Assembly: GCF_949987515.2 (NCBI RefSeq)
Contig: NC_082703.1
Span: 11,060,680-11,124,679 of the forward strand
Length of the DNA stretch: 64,000 bases
Direction: 5' to 3'
Source: Delphinus delphis
Lineage: Eukaryota; Chordata; Mammalia; Artiodactyla; Delphinidae
Shown: positions 22,500-34,379 of the stretch, piece by piece
Layout: each line of letters opens with the position of its first letter
Numbering within the stretch: position 1 is the first letter of the stretch
Notes under the pieces: generated by a model
What the model saw: only the letters and a program-made list of their open reading frames with translations
Told to the model about the DNA's origin: nothing
The model's database searches: none
Translations under genes and position numbers: made by a program

Positions 22500-23702
22500 C
22501 AGTCAGTGACCAAATACTGGCGATTCCATTTCTTTTACACCTATTGGCTCCAATCCCTGCTCTCCATTCCCATGGCCATAGTTTTAGTCCAGATTCCTTT
22601 TATCTCTTACTGTCTCGTGTCTCACCCCACAAAAGCCAACCTCCACACTACCAGAAAGACTTCTCTAGACTCCCCGTGTGATCGTCTGATTTTCAGGCTC
22701 TCTCAAAGTCCTTCAGACATTCTTCTCTGACCCCAGCATCACATAAGGGACATTTTTTTTTCTGGCTGCACCGTGCGGGCTTGTGGGATCTTGGTTCCCC
22801 AACCAGGGATTGAACCCAGGCCCTCAGCAGTGAAAGCACGGAGTTTTAACCACTGGACCACCAGGGAATTCCCTAAAGGACTTGTATAATTTGGCCCCTA
22901 CCTGCCTCTCCAACACCATCATTCTCAACACACTGTACTCCATTTTATTCCAAATGACTCTCAATTCTCTGGATGCATGGCAATGTGCTTTCAGCCCTTC
23001 TTGTTCTATAGACACGGGTGAGATGTTTCCCACATCTCTGCATTGGGTTCCTCATCTATTTTTTTCCACCTCCATCTCCATTTCATGTGAACAATCAAAA
23101 TTGTTCATAATTTCTCTTTGCAGTAGCCTTCAAATGGTCTCCCCATAGCCTTCCCTTCTCCAAAATGCACCCTAGATTGTACCTAGAATAATATTTTCAA
23201 ATCTGACCATGTTACTAACTTGCTTGAGACTCTTCAACAAGTTTCCATAGCTCTAAAGATACAGACAGCATTCTAATCGGTCTACAAGTACCACATGACC
23301 CTGCCAGCTCTCATGTCACCAGCTCAACTCAAGTCCCTTCTCCCCCTGTCCCCTTGGTCTGTGACCATAGCTTTCTGTTCTCAAAACTTCCCTGCTCCTG
23401 CCTATCATGGGACAGACTTACACACGCTGTTCCATTTCATGAAAGACCTCTTCTCACCCATCATCCCTACCACTTCAGTTAGATGACTCCCATACCTTAT
23501 CTAAATATCAACCCTTTCCCAGCACATACACACCTGCTAACTGGGTAATATCCCTTTGTCTAGGTTCTAACAGCACCATATTCCTGTTTTTGTAAGCTCT
23601 TATTTAAAATTACATTTAATTATGAGATTAATTGATCGTTATCTGAATCCCTCACAGGGCTATAAGCTCCATTAGAGCAGTGACCATGCTGTTTTTATTC
23701 AA
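22500..23702 (+). mobile_element. L2 LINE 3' region(s), split by a CHR-type SINE
   Basis: L2 wording on both sides of the SINE at 22752: 'TTTGGCCCCTACCTGCCTCTCC' after it, then 'AATATTTTCAAATCTGACCATG', 'TGCTTGAGACTCTTCAACAAG', 'GACCTCTTCTCACCCATC' and finally 'GGGCTATAAGCTCCATTAGAGCAGTGACC'. Some blocks occur twice in slightly different form, so two L2 fragments may abut. Non-coding. Confidence 0.65.
22744..22883 (-). mobile_element. short tRNA-Glu-type SINE (older CHR/Bov-tA-like)
   Basis: Body about 22752-22873. It reads poly-T, TCTGGCTGCACCGTGCGGGC, GTGGGATCTTGGTTCCC, GGGATTGAACCC (B-box region) and CCACTGGACCACCAGGGAATTCCC (reverse of the head). It lacks the CpG-rich middle of the short CHR copies, so it is a different, older subfamily. 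The flanks TAAGGGACA and TAAAGGACT suggest a worn target-site duplication. Confidence 0.85.
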
Positions 23703-24565
23703 AATTTCAAGGGGCCAGGGCAGAATGCTAATCTGGTGGAGGGGTCAAAGGATGGATTTGAGCTAAGAAATGTAAGTCAGGAAGACCAAACTGGAGGCTG
23801 CCGTGATATTTAAAGGAATGGAAAGAGCAGCTGAACAAGGTAGGTGTTGGTAGCTGTGGAGAAGGACAGACAGTGGAGACAGGGAAAAGAAGCTTCAGCA
23901 AGACTTGATCATTGACAGGAGGCAGAAGGGCTGACAGAGGACAGAAGAGAGGGTTCAAAGATTTAGACGCAGACTCTAAGCCCACAAGACCAGGAGGACG
24001 GTGATACGCCTTATTAACAAAGAGAGAAAAATAGAACAAGGAAGCAGTTTTGGGAAAGAAGTGAAATAACCACGTGGGAACTTCCAGCTCACAGTTGGAA
24101 ACCTTGGTACAGAGAAGTCATTTTATTGGAACAAGCGGTCAAGACTTGGAAATGAATAAAATCACTAAGAAGAATTTTACCACCATGTCCATCAAGGTGG
24201 TAGTCATACTGTTGAGGGAATCTGGAAATCTGTCAGTCCTTGCCCCGTCTCCATGAATCTCTTACTGCGGGAGAGGGGTGTTTGGACATGTGTACTGGTC
24301 TCAAAACATGTTCAGCACATTCCATACCCCCTGTGCGTGCTCCTACCCGCCATCTTACCCAGTGCCCAGATTAAGAACTATTGATATGAAGAAAGAAGAG
24401 CAGAGGGCTAAGGGCCAACCATCCACATTTAAACCAGAAGACAAACAACCAGTGGAAAACTCCAGAAAGAACGGTCAGAGAAATAGGACAGGAGCAAGAC
24501 AATGCAGTGTCCTCAAAATCAAGGATTTTAAGGCAGAGCTCTTAAAAGAATTAGGGAGAGGTCAC
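23703..24565 (-). mobile_element. L2 LINE, more 5' region, opposite orientation
   Basis: The plus strand carries GA-rich blocks that are the reverse complement of L2: 'AAACTGGAGGCTGCCGTGATATTT', 'GGTGTTGGTAGCTGTGGAGAAGGACAGACAGTGG', 'CAAGACTTGATCATTGACAGGAGG', then further upstream parts to 'GCAGTGTCCTCAAAATCAAGG...GGCAGAGCTCTTAAAAG'. It sits back to back with the plus-strand L2 that ends at 23702. Frames here are fossil or chance. Confidence 0.65.
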
Positions 24566-26444
24566 TTCTACCTATCAACTATTACGGGAAGCTTTTAACA
24601 TTAAATTTGAACCACTGAGTTCAGCTACCGGGAATATCTTGCAATCAACGGGAAAGCACCTGGAACTTGCCGAGGGTGGGGAGGTGAGAGGGAAAATCCA
24701 ATGACTGATTTCATATAAAGTCTATATTAGTCACTCAACAAAGAAAACAGTCCTGGTATAACTTACCAGCTCTAAGTGAACTGCTGCTTAGAAAGACACA
24801 CAATTTGCAACAATAGATTTAGGTATCCTGACTAGAAGATTTCACTATTAGCATATCAAGGCATAAATCACAAACAAAATTTTGGAATATCCATGATGCT
24901 AAGTCACTGGATAGGCATTTTAGGTGGGTTTTTTTTTTTCCTCTCCACATAAGATGCAAAAATATCCACTCCGTAGTTCACTCCCCAGATCTCAAGACAA
25001 AGATGTAAATGCCTTCTGGGTTAGCACTTCAGCTCCAACACAGAGGAACCACTAGTTGAGAGCAGCCACTCCAATTTTCCACCTCATACAATGCTACTCT
25101 TTGGTGCAGTTAGTGGATATATATAATTCTCATATATATAATTAATAATGCCTTTTCAGTCATTTCTACATTTCTACTTACACAGAGCATTGTCATACTG
25201 CATTATAAGGAAACTTCAATATGTTAACTCTTTGTAGATTACTACCCACCAATTCTTTATTGTCCCATCTAGAATGAAGTAAACCATTGTGAAATGTATT
25301 TTTAAGAAACAGGAAGGCAAGAGCAACACATTACTCATAATAATTATTATGCCAAAATCTATGAAATATCATAAAGAAAACACGGAGCATCAAAGGTTTC
25401 TAACTTCCAAAGAAGATGGATTGGAAGTAATTATCTAATCTAGACACAAACCCGTATGATAATTTTAGACAAAACTGGGAACATCACTGATAACAGAATT
25501 AACCACATTTGGTTTTTACACTATTTTAATACTGCAACTAATACTCAATTCCACACTTTGGTTGTAGGTACACCTGGATGAAGGTATTTTCTAAACTAAA
25601 TTGCAATTTTCCTTAAGTTATTAGGAAATGTTAGCAATTAAGAGCCATAATCATAAAGGGAAGATTTTTTTTTTTTTTTACAAAGAAAATAGAAGGCTAA
25701 GTTAAAAAGTTCAAGGAAGCCTAGATTTTACAAAAGGGAAGGCAGAAGGAGGAAAACAGATTCTGAGGAAATGTGAATGGCAGCCTGAATCCAAAGAGTG
25801 GTGAACTATACCTCCCACCATTGACTAAGAGAGAGTCCCGGAAAGATTCTTAAGTGAGGGGTGAGGGGTGACTGGGCCAGCAGAACTTGTAAACAATTTC
25901 CAGTGCTAATTAGTAACAGAGGCAGAACTGCTTCATTCATTATTTAGGGAAACTCTGTCCAATTTACGCACAGATGGAAAGATATCAAAAAATATGTGCT
26001 CCATGAGAAGAGCTGGTTTTAAGGAAGAGGGCCAGGAAGAAATGGCTCCTATGGAAAACCAGCTGGGGTCCCTTCCACCTTAGGGGACCAATGAATAGTC
26101 TGCGATGTGCACCCCCTTTTAGGTTGATTGCCTCAAAAGATGTTACACTTTTATACAGGATATTGGGCATGACAGCATGAGGACAATGCCCCATGGCCAA
26201 AATGGTCACTAGAAGGGAAAGTCTCATAGAACTTGGATTAGACCATTCCTTAGGCTTTGAAGTCCTGTCTCTTCCATGTCCACCAAGGAAGCGCTGATGC
26301 AATACCTAAAATGTGTCTTAATTCCTTTTTACTAAAAAGCAGATGACTATTTTTCTTTAAGTGATTTAATATCCAGCCTATAGGGATATCATAAACAAAG
26401 ACAGAAGCCTAGTTCTTAGAGAAAGCCATTGCCTACATTCCAAG
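24566..26444. other. no gene recognised
   Basis: Unassigned. The minus frame at 25985-26302 (105 codons) has normal composition and sits in a stretch where the plus strand also has a nearly open frame, so a decayed pseudogene is conceivable, but no family is recognisable. An AT-rich direct repeat (ATATATAATTCTCATATATATAATT) lies near 25118-25145, and an A/T homopolymer at 25666-25679. Confidence 0.45.
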
Positions 26445-26670
26445 AGCACAGTGGTTAAAAATGTAGGTTCAAATCCTGACACTGACTAGCTCTGTGATCC
26501 TGGCTAAGTTACCTCTCAGTAAATCAGTTGTCTCCCATATAAAATAGGGGTAATAACAGTACATACTGCAGAGGGCTGTCTTCAAAATTAATTGAGATAA
26601 CATTTGTAAAATGCATAGAAGAGTGTCCAGCACATACTGTACATCATATTAGCATTTGTTAAATAAATTA
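26445..26670 (+). mobile_element. MIR SINE
   Basis: Clear MIR order: 'CACAGTGGTTAAAAATGTAGGTTCAAATCCTGACAC', 'CTAGCTCTGTGATCCTGGCTAAGTTACC', 'ATAAAATAGGGGTAATAACAGTAC', 'AATTGAGATAACATTTGTAAAATGCATAGAAG', 'GTGTCCAGCACATA'. The tRNA-like head with the B-box motif GGTTCAAATCC is still readable. Confidence 0.88.
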
Positions 26671-26819
26671 ATTGCCACTGATTCAAATCAGATGACAAGG
26701 AAGATATAAAGAATGAATGAAAAGTTTTGAATAGAATGCTTTATTGAAGAGGCATGTTGTTATTCTTAAATTCTTATGTCTCTTTTAAATTAGTATAGAA
26801 AAATCCTGGGCCCCATATT

Positions 26820-28190
26820 CCTTCAAATACAATATTTATTAATCACTCACAGTGTGCCAAGGCTCTGGAGCAGATGCATAGGTGTATAAACCATGATAAA
26901 TGGAATACTGCCGGCCATATCAGTAAACAAAGGATGTCACAGTCATCAGCGATTGCAGCCGCCAGCCAGTGGTGAGCTGGTGAACCCTGAGGGAACTCAG
27001 GAAGGAAAGAATACCTGCCATCTAGCGGCCATCAGACTGCGGCCACTCCCTACAGTGAGCCCTGAGGAAACCTGGGATATGAAAACACAGGATACTGGCC
27101 CCAGATAGCTGAGGTGCATATCAAAGGAATGACTTCCGTAAGCCCAGATTTTGCAGTCTTCCCATATAAAGAAAATCGCTAAATTCCTTAACTTCAGATT
27201 TCTAGTTTTCTTTAATCAGCAGTAATCTTTTGTTCCTACTACCTGCCCCTTGTTGCAGAAATCCTATATATCTTAGCTCCCCCCTCGACTCCTCCAAGCA
27301 GTTCTCTCAGGGTTCCTTGAGATGCTGCCTCCCGGGCTTGAAGTCCAAAAACTTCCCGCCAAATAAAACATAACTCTCAACTTTTAGGGTGTGAATATAT
27401 TTTTTAGTCGACAGCCAATATTGGCCCTCCTGGCACTAGTCTGGGGAAACAAACATCACTGAAACTGAAGAATAAGACACAACTGAAGTATAATTTCCAG
27501 AAAACATAACAAATGCTCTCAAAGCAACCCACTGACTAAAGAATTGTAAGGAAAGTAATTTCAATAGGAATTTTAGAGGGAAGAAGGCAGTTCAGCCCAC
27601 GTTGTCAAATAAGGTTTTATATAGGAGGTGAGACAGGAGTTACGAGCTCAGTTTGACTCGGCAGACGTGACAGAGTGTTTCTGATGAGTAGAACAATGTA
27701 AGCGGAAACAAGAAAGCAAATGGCATACTTGGGGAAACAATGATAGAAAGGATGGTTCAGAGAACAAATAATGGAGACATAGTTCGAAAATACTGTTTAT
27801 ATATGCCTCCATGGCCCCCACTTCTATTCACAAGCAAGAATTGGACCTGACGGGTAAAAATTAAAGCCAAGATTCCTGGTCCATCTGTGTAAACGAGTTC
27901 TGGGGTACAGGAGAGAGAAAGTAAGGAGAGATTCTGAACAACAGCCTTCAACTATAAAGAAATTAACCAGCTTTCAGCAGACATTCTGGGTATGATATGT
28001 GGGTGGATCTGCAGGGATAAGACAGAAGTCTGGGCAGGTAAGACGGAAGCTCTTTGGGGAAGATCTTGAATGTCCGGCTAAGGAGTTCTGACTTTATCAC
28101 ATAGGCTAGCAGAGCCACTGGAAGGTGTGTGTGCGTGCTTTAAAGCACAATAACTTGGTAAAATAATATAATCCAAGGGACAAGCCATTG
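26820..28190 (-). mobile_element. L2 LINE, split by a solo ERV LTR
   Basis: 26825-26893 is the reverse of the L2 3' end ('CACAGTGTGCCAAGGCTCTGGAGCAGATGC'). After the LTR, 27414-27460 continues the same L2 wording ('GCCCTCCTGGCACTAGTCTGGGGAAACAAACA'). Further L2 blocks follow at 27560-27770 and 28010-28180 ('AAGGAGTTCTGACTTTATCACATAGG...GAGCCACTGGAAGG'). 27780-27960 is less clear. Non-coding. Confidence 0.65.
26894..27413 (+). mobile_element. solo ERV LTR (copy 1 of a family also at 48046)
   Basis: It begins TGATAAATGG and ends ...TTTAGTCGACA (TG...CA). A polyadenylation signal AATAAA lies at 27362-27367, followed by a T-rich U5 end. Shared blocks with 48046-48723 include 'TATCAGTAAACAAAGGATGT', 'GACTGGCCC...GATAG', 'GCAGTAATCTTTTG', 'GAGATGCTGCCTCCCGGGCTTGAAGTCC' and 'CCAAATAAAACATAACTCTCAAC'. 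No gag, pol or env remains. The possible 4-bp flanks ACCA and GCCA differ by one base. The plus frame 26893-27108 is LTR sequence. Confidence 0.8.
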
Positions 28191-28637
28191 TTTTTCAACG
28201 GGTGAAAAACTAGCAGTTGCTAACAATCTAGGACTTTGAGATTTAAACTGTAAGATTATGATGCTCATAAAAATTTTATCATGTTAATAGTTCTCACATT
28301 TTTAAACAACTTACATACATAGAATATGTAGATTGGAAAGGGGGCTGTTCATTTCAGTTGATTAATTCACACATAATTTGCTTAACAGTGCCTTATATTT
28401 GATGACTTTGTATTTTTTTCTCATCACTGCTTTCTGTGTCTAATAGTACCAATTCACAGAAAATGAATTAATGGCTCAAAATTAATCCATTGGGTGTATA
28501 AAGTAGGAGAACATGAAAATCCTCTCATAAATTATATACTGTAATACGGCATAAGGTTGTCAAAGTAAATAGCAAATAAGTTTTCAGGAAGAAAACACTT
28601 ATAAATCTATGCACAGAACAAAGTTCTCGACCAATGC
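28191..28637. other. no gene or repeat recognised
   Basis: AT-rich leader between the L2 and the hAT-derived pseudogene. I see no terminal inverted repeat, no promoter and no exon. Confidence 0.45.
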
Positions 28638-29990
28638 ATGATATTCATGAGCAGGGCGAAAGAAAAATTACAAACAGGAAATAGAGCAATGAAAATCTCA
28701 AGACTAAACTTTTTGGACCAGGCATCTTTCATCTCTGGTCCTCAGTGTGCTGCCTGTTATAAAAAGTTGTCTAATAGTGACCTGAAGACATTGAAGCTTT
28801 CTGGTAATTTTCAAGGTAGGGTTCAGGTAAATCTATGGAGTTTTTCCAAAACAAGTGAAAAGCAAAAGCTTTTAAGTAAGACATTGATGGGTTGTCCCAC
28901 TAAAGGCAGAGAAGAGACCATAACTAGAGAGGCATCAAAGTTGCAAAGAAGTTCAATAGCAATTAGTAACATCGTAGAAAAGCAAAATATACTAATTGCA
29001 AAACGCTATATGAAATGACACTGTTAGAAGATGAATATATCAGTGGAATACAACGTGAAAGAAGATTTACTATTTATTATTATGTTTTTAGCAGCAGATA
29101 TTTTTCTTCAGAGTTGTACAAAATCACATGTTCACAGCATAAAGCAGATCAAATGTGTAGAAGGGAGAAATGATTGACGATTATTTGTTTCTTCCATCAC
29201 TGAAAACTAAAGCCGGAGGCGAAGAGATTTCTTGTTTGTTAATAATAATTTTTTCAGCCCTGTTGCAATACAAAGTGCATTGGGATCGATATTAGCTGAG
29301 TACCATCAATATGTACAGCAAAGTAAAAGGTCGCCACATGAATGACAGAAATTGGACCTCGGGGCAGTCTAACACTGCTTTATTCACAGTTGGCAATGTA
29401 AGTGTGCCTCCTGAACTTGACTGAAGTTTGAAGGAAATAAGGGAAGCTGTGAATCTGACCAGATCATAGCTGAGAACTTCCAGCATGCTGTGCAAAAAAA
29501 AATGAGTAAAGAACAGAAGATTCTATTTCTTCACACTCAAGAACTCTGGCTGTCAAGAGTAAGGAACCTCAAAATGAGGTTTTGAAACAGTAAGTGAAAA
29601 AATCCAGTAAAAAAAAAAAATTTCTTTAATTTCCAAAGGCTTGTCTCAGTGGTATATTCAATATCTGGCAGGGCCTGAATCTATTATTTCATAGACAAGG
29701 TATCAAAAAATTTAACACTTACGAAGAGAGAGGAAAAGTTCCCAAGAAGGCTGAATGTTGATATAAATGGATTAGTTGACAAGAGATTCTTTCCTACTAT
29801 TTAGAGACATTCCAAGCTCATTGCAGAAAGAAGTCAGCGCTGTACTGGCCGTATTTAACACATGTGAATGCCGTAACTGAACATCAAGAAATAATTATCA
29901 CAGACAAAACTAACCAAGAATTCATAAGAAATCCATTTGCCAGTATCTTCTATGTTGATATGTCAACATTCCAGACACTTTTGAGAAAGG
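28638..29990 (+). pseudogene. decayed hAT transposase / ZBED-like pseudogene
   Basis: Several reading frames, joined in order, carry the plan of BED-finger hAT transposases and their domesticated relatives (ZBED5, FAM200, SCAND3 type). The first frame (28638-29018, 126 codons) has a BED-like zinc-finger remnant: PQCAACYKKLSN, then LKTLKLSGNFQG where a His is normally found. Near 29175-29235 comes DYLFLPSLKTKAGGEEI, like the conserved FLFCKPL segment. At about 29400-29470 comes VPPELD then AVNLTRS. At about 29505-29560 comes EQKILFLHTQELWLSR, the hallmark LLLHTEVRWLSR block. IRNPF follows near 29925. Stops and frameshifts lie between the blocks, and the catalytic acidic residues are not readable. 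I cannot tell a DNA transposon copy from a processed pseudogene: no inverted ends and no clear poly-A were found. It encodes no working protein. Confidence 0.82.
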
Positions 29991-30439
29991 CGAGCCCTCA
30001 ACCTAATTAGTTCCCAGTGGGGCAATGGATGTCTATCAGTAAAAACTCTCTCCATAATTTCTGATTCCTTGCATGATCAGAGAAACAAGAACTTGCTGAC
30101 AGACCACCAAACATTTTCTTTGCTTCACAATGACTTATAACTTAGGTCTTTCCAATGTGGTATAAATAAAGACGAAATGAAGAAACAGTCTCCGTAGAGA
30201 GTCTAATCTGCTGTTCAAACTCTCTTGGAACTGGTTATCAATATCCTGGTGAAACACTGAAAATATCCTCCCTCCTCACTAATATAACTGTTGTCTTTTC
30301 CTTATTATAATTGCTACTATTACCATGTTAAATTGTATATTATTGTTATTTTAAAATTGTGACACACATTTTAAAACTTCTTTCTATAATTCATCCAGGT
30401 ATACCCTGGATGGCCATTAAGTGATTTGCAGATGTCAAA
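29991..30439. other. no gene recognised
   Basis: AT-rich DNA after the hAT-derived pseudogene. It may include a further decayed C-terminal part, but I cannot support that. Confidence 0.4.
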
Positions 30440-30720
30440 AGATGGGGTAACTTTGATGCATTGGGTGGGTTGGAGCAAGAATAATGGTAGGCAGAGGGAT
30501 GAAAAATAAGTCCAACAGATTAGTAGAGGTCTGAGATGGAGGCCCAAGAAATGAAGCTGAAAAGATAGCTGTTAAACTATGGCAAGCAGAACCTCTGGAT
30601 GTCGTGACAGAATGGATATGGGAGGTTTCACTAAGGAAGACTCTGAGGTTCCAAGATGAGGGGAATAGTTGTATCAACAATAAAAGGGGGCAGTGAGCAA
30701 TACAAAGGGGTAACACTCAT
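30440..30720 (-). mobile_element. probable L2 LINE fragment
   Basis: GA-rich plus strand with blocks like the reverse of L2: 'TGGGTTGGAGCAAGAATAATGG', 'AGAATGGATATGGGAGG', 'GAAGACTCTGAGGTTCC'. The 93-codon minus frame reads through it without a preserved domain. Confidence 0.5.
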
Positions 30721-30813
30721 TCACCCTAGAAATTGGGGATTTTAGTGCAAGCATGCTGAGTATGAAGTTAACATGGTAACGTCCAAGTAGAGAAGAATAT
30801 TTTACATATAATT

Positions 30814-31144
30814 AAAATAACATTTGTTTGAAATAGAATTACAGATGTCGAAAACAAACTTATGGTTACCAAGGGGTAAGGGGCGGGGAGGGATAAATTG
30901 GGAGATTGGGATTGACAGATACACACTATATATATAAAAAAGGTAACTAATAAGAAAGTACCGTAAAGCACACGGAACTCTACTCAATACTCTGTAATGG
31001 CCTCTATGGGAAAAGAGTCTACAAAAGAGTGGATATGTGTATATGCATAACTGGTTCACTCCGCTGTACACCTGAAACTAACACAATATTGTAAATCAAC
31101 TATACTCCAATAAAAAAATAATAAAATAAAATAACCTTTGTTTG
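30814..31144 (+). mobile_element. L1 LINE 3' UTR, 5'-truncated, with 17-bp target-site duplication
   Basis: Insert 30831-31127, from 'AATAGAATTACAGATGTCG' to 'CAACTATACTCCAATAAAAAAATAATAAA'. Flanks AAAATAACATTTGTTTG (30814-30830) and AAAATAACCTTTGTTTG (31128-31144), 16 of 17 identical. It belongs to the L1 subfamily ending ATTGTAAATCAACTATACTCC, shared with 35067, 36866 and 48344 and distinct from the 1, 15533, 41745 and 61668 group. The minus frames here are UTR shadow. Confidence 0.93.
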
Positions 31145-31587
31145 TATAGAGATGCTTCTAAAATGTTTGAAGATAGCTGGTTTTCTGAATGACAGCAAGC
31201 AAATAACATTGATCATTTGCCTAACAAAGTGGCTTCATAAACAGACAAAGATAAACAACAGCTCATACACCAAATTAGCATGGTCAAGATTAATACAAAC
31301 ATTGCAAAGAATCATTATTAGTACTAAATATTGTAGCACCAAAACACATTTCGTCTTCATAAATAATAATACTGTCCATATTTTGGATAACTGATATAAA
31401 TCTTTACAGTTTTCAGGATTTTATTTGTAGGTTTCCACTGATGTTTTCCAGTGTTTCTTTCCCTAGCAACAGATATGAAATTCTCCCCAAGAGTTGGCAG
31501 CAATACAGACGCCACTTTATATTCACTGTGAACCATCGTCTGCTTCCCTTTACTTGAGCGTTTGCCTTTCTTAGATAATTAACAGCC

Positions 31588-31626
<39 letters not shown>

Positions 31627-33837
31627 GATCCTCGCCCACTGACCTCAACAATCTCACAACGTGAAAACAGCTGAGATGGAGCAATGATTAGTAGTAAAAC
31701 TAAAGTTGGAAAACAAAAGGTTTGCCTCTGGATGGCTCAGAGATTTCTTCAATACTTTGATATTTCTTTCTAAAACCTATAATAAGCTAATTTCATCTCC
31801 TACCAACACCCACATGCAACATGTCAAGAGAGGACAATGGCATTGAATGTCCAGTGCTTGGAGTCTCTTCGTCATTGGACTCTCCTCAGAGCACATGGTG
31901 AATATATGGAATTAGTTCCTCAAGTTATTAAGCAAATACAAAGTAGCTAAGAGACCTAGAAAGTTGAAAGGAGACCCAGGCTGGATTAAGGGTAGGAAGT
32001 GGGGTGCTGAGGAATTATTCAGGCATGAACTGTGTAATGTGAACATTAACCAAACAGTTGATATAATTACCAAGGAGCCAAACCCAGAAGTCCTAATCTT
32101 TTACCCTACAGTGGTCATTAGCCAGAGATGGGCAGATATCCGGATTCATTCCTCAGCTATGAGGACATCTTCAAAACGAGTGTTCTGTTATAACTCATGA
32201 GAAATTATGTGACACATTATACACAGTGTGTCACCTAACAGCAATTTAATCCCTGGGTCTGTCACAGAGTCACTGGGTAGTTCGCAACGGTCACTTTGTC
32301 TTTCTGAGGTTGTTCTCTCATCTTGAATAAATAATACTGACACGATAATACTAATCACCCAGGAATTTACTGCCAAGGAGACTTTTGTGAAAAACTCATA
32401 TAAAACAAATTAAGAGTTATAGAGTTGTTAAGTTTAGATGTGAATAACAATACTTTGATTTATAGCATACAGTCTCGTGAGAGACTTTCTCACCTGCGAG
32501 TGTCAATTTAGGGCCCTTTATCTGTACACTCCATCTATACTTAGAAATAGTTAACTAAAGAGACGCACAGAACTCTGAAAGCTGGGTTATCTGAGAAACT
32601 CGTTACCCAGAGAAACGAGTATTGGATCAGCCATAATTCCCCTAGAGATATTTTCTGTCAGGACTGGGAATTAGAGTTTTACTTTCTTTCTTCTTGTTTT
32701 TTTTTTTTTTTTTGTAAACTGTCACATTCCCTGAAAAGTCAATCTGCTCTCCCTTTTCCACGGTTCCTTGCAATACTTGTGTGCGGATGGCATTCAGTAG
32801 AAAACTCCAGCTCTAGGAGACAGATTAGCACTCACATCAAGTAGGACATCCTATAAACGTTTAAAATTCAGCTTTCGAAAATAAACGGAGCCATCGGAAC
32901 ATAATTCCGGTCCCACCTCCAGTCCCCACCTAATTCCCCTCTGCCCCAGAGCTGCTGGCGGGGATGGGGGTGGCCGGTGCACTGCAGTCAGTTTCAACCT
33001 GACTTTTGGAGACACAGAAATCTGGCCTTTCTCCTGCTCTGCCTCTTGCAGTTCTGTGACATTGCGTCAACCACGTGAATTCGCTCAACCTCCTTTCTGA
33101 AGACAGTAACATATGATGGGCAAGGTGGTTGCACTGGAAAATGTCTGTGAGGCGCCTAGTAGAAAATCCGATACCCAGTAGGTACCAACTCAATCCTAGC
33201 TATGATGGTAACAATTTGCACAGAAATGCAAAGTACTAAAAGGAAAAGATAATACACGTAACAAAGACCCCGAACCTAGTACTGTTTCTGAAGTGCCGCA
33301 GAAAACCCAGCATTGAAAGCAATTTTTGTATCCAACTGTCACATCACATACTGATAGAGCTGAGGTGCTATCAGCTATCTGACAGGTAGGGGGGCTATCT
33401 CAAGGGATCTGTATCACACACCTTCCAGCGGAATTACACCCTCAAGGAATCTCTTCAGAGTCTTTGGAATGCTGTATAGAAAACATCCAATCAGCTTCAT
33501 AATAACCAAAGAATTAGTTGGCTTGAAGGAACCTTTGTTCATTCCCCATATATCTTCTCAGTGAAGGTCATGGAGTCCACACTGAACCTCCACAGGAGGT
33601 TCGGTGGTACATTTCCTGCCTGGATGCAGAAGGCCTGCACAATTATATTCTCCCTTTATTCAGTCCCTAGCATCTTGCTGGCATAGAACGGATGCCTCCA
33701 AATTATCTGATGTTTGAATGTACAGAGTGGGACTCAGGGTACTTTGGAGACAATGGAAGGGACCAAATGCACAAAGATCTGGCGGAGGTTAATTCTTGAC
33801 AATCAGATCCATGGAAGCCCCACTAAGAAACGTGATG
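31145..33837. other. no gene recognised; contains an (AC)n microsatellite
   Basis: No exon or named repeat outside 31589-31622. A homopolymer T-run occurs at about 32697-32713. 33585-33603 holds a small perfect hairpin (GAACCTCC, three-base loop, GGAGGTTC). The short frames at 31152, 31964, 32188 and 32930 have no domains. Confidence 0.45.
31589..31622. repeat. (AC)n microsatellite, about 17 units
   Basis: An uninterrupted AC dinucleotide run. It is the cause of the VCVCVC minus frame nearby. Long pure runs of this kind are usually length-polymorphic. Confidence 0.97.
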
Positions 33838-33921
33838 TATTGGGTTGGCCAAAAAGCTCGTTCGGGTTTCTGGTAAGATGTTACAAAACCCACCCGAACG
33901 AACTTTTTGGCCAACCCAACA
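33838..33921. mobile_element. mariner-type MITE hairpin, 80 bp
   Basis: Element 33840-33919: TTGGGTTGGCCAAAAAG at the left, CTTTTTGGCCAACCCAA at the right, with arms continuing (GCTCGTTCGGGTTT / ACCCGAACGAAC) and a short spacer TGGTAAGATGTTAC. It is flanked by TA at 33838-33839 and a mutated CA at 33920-33921, as expected of Tc1/mariner insertion. The 151-codon frame 33714-34169 runs through it and is not a gene. Confidence 0.92.
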
Positions 33922-34379
33922 TGTGCTTGTTTTTTGTTTTTCTCCCTATGAGCATGAAGATTCTCATATTTTGCCACAAGTTTAGCATCTTGGGCAACAG
34001 CTTCCTAGCCTTCAAGAGAGCGTTTTCCAGCACTGGAAAGGAGCTCCAATTGAAACCTGAGCCTTTCCAGACGTTCTTGAGCAGCCAGGATGGATCTTCA
34101 GTCCCATTCTACCATGATTTGCTCTGTGAAGAGAGCTCTCTTAAGATGGGGAGGGAATTCCTTTCATAAGATCTTTTACAGGTCTCTTCAATACACATTT
34201 TTCTCTTTTATTGACGCCCCTTCAAAGGCTGAGAGTCTTAATGAGTCTCCACCAGTTGATAAATTTGGTTTATCAATTACCTCAGGCCTGAACATTTACC
34301 TTATGTTGCAGCACATTCTCACTTTCAGTCGTAATTGTCAGACGAGTCTCCCATGTTAATTTATGGGACTCAGTATATA
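33922..34379. other. no gene recognised
   Basis: Open frames on the plus strand continue to 34359 with fairly normal base composition but no recognisable domain, start context or splice sites. Confidence 0.45.

Noticed and set aside
25985..26302. 105-codon minus frame, with a nearly open frame on the opposite strand
   Set aside because: Looks slightly gene-like, but no family, start context or splice sites can be recognised. Kept only as unassigned DNA.
33714..34169. 151-codon plus frame with a methionine start
   Set aside because: It crosses a mariner MITE hairpin, has no domain and no splice signals. The open length is chance.
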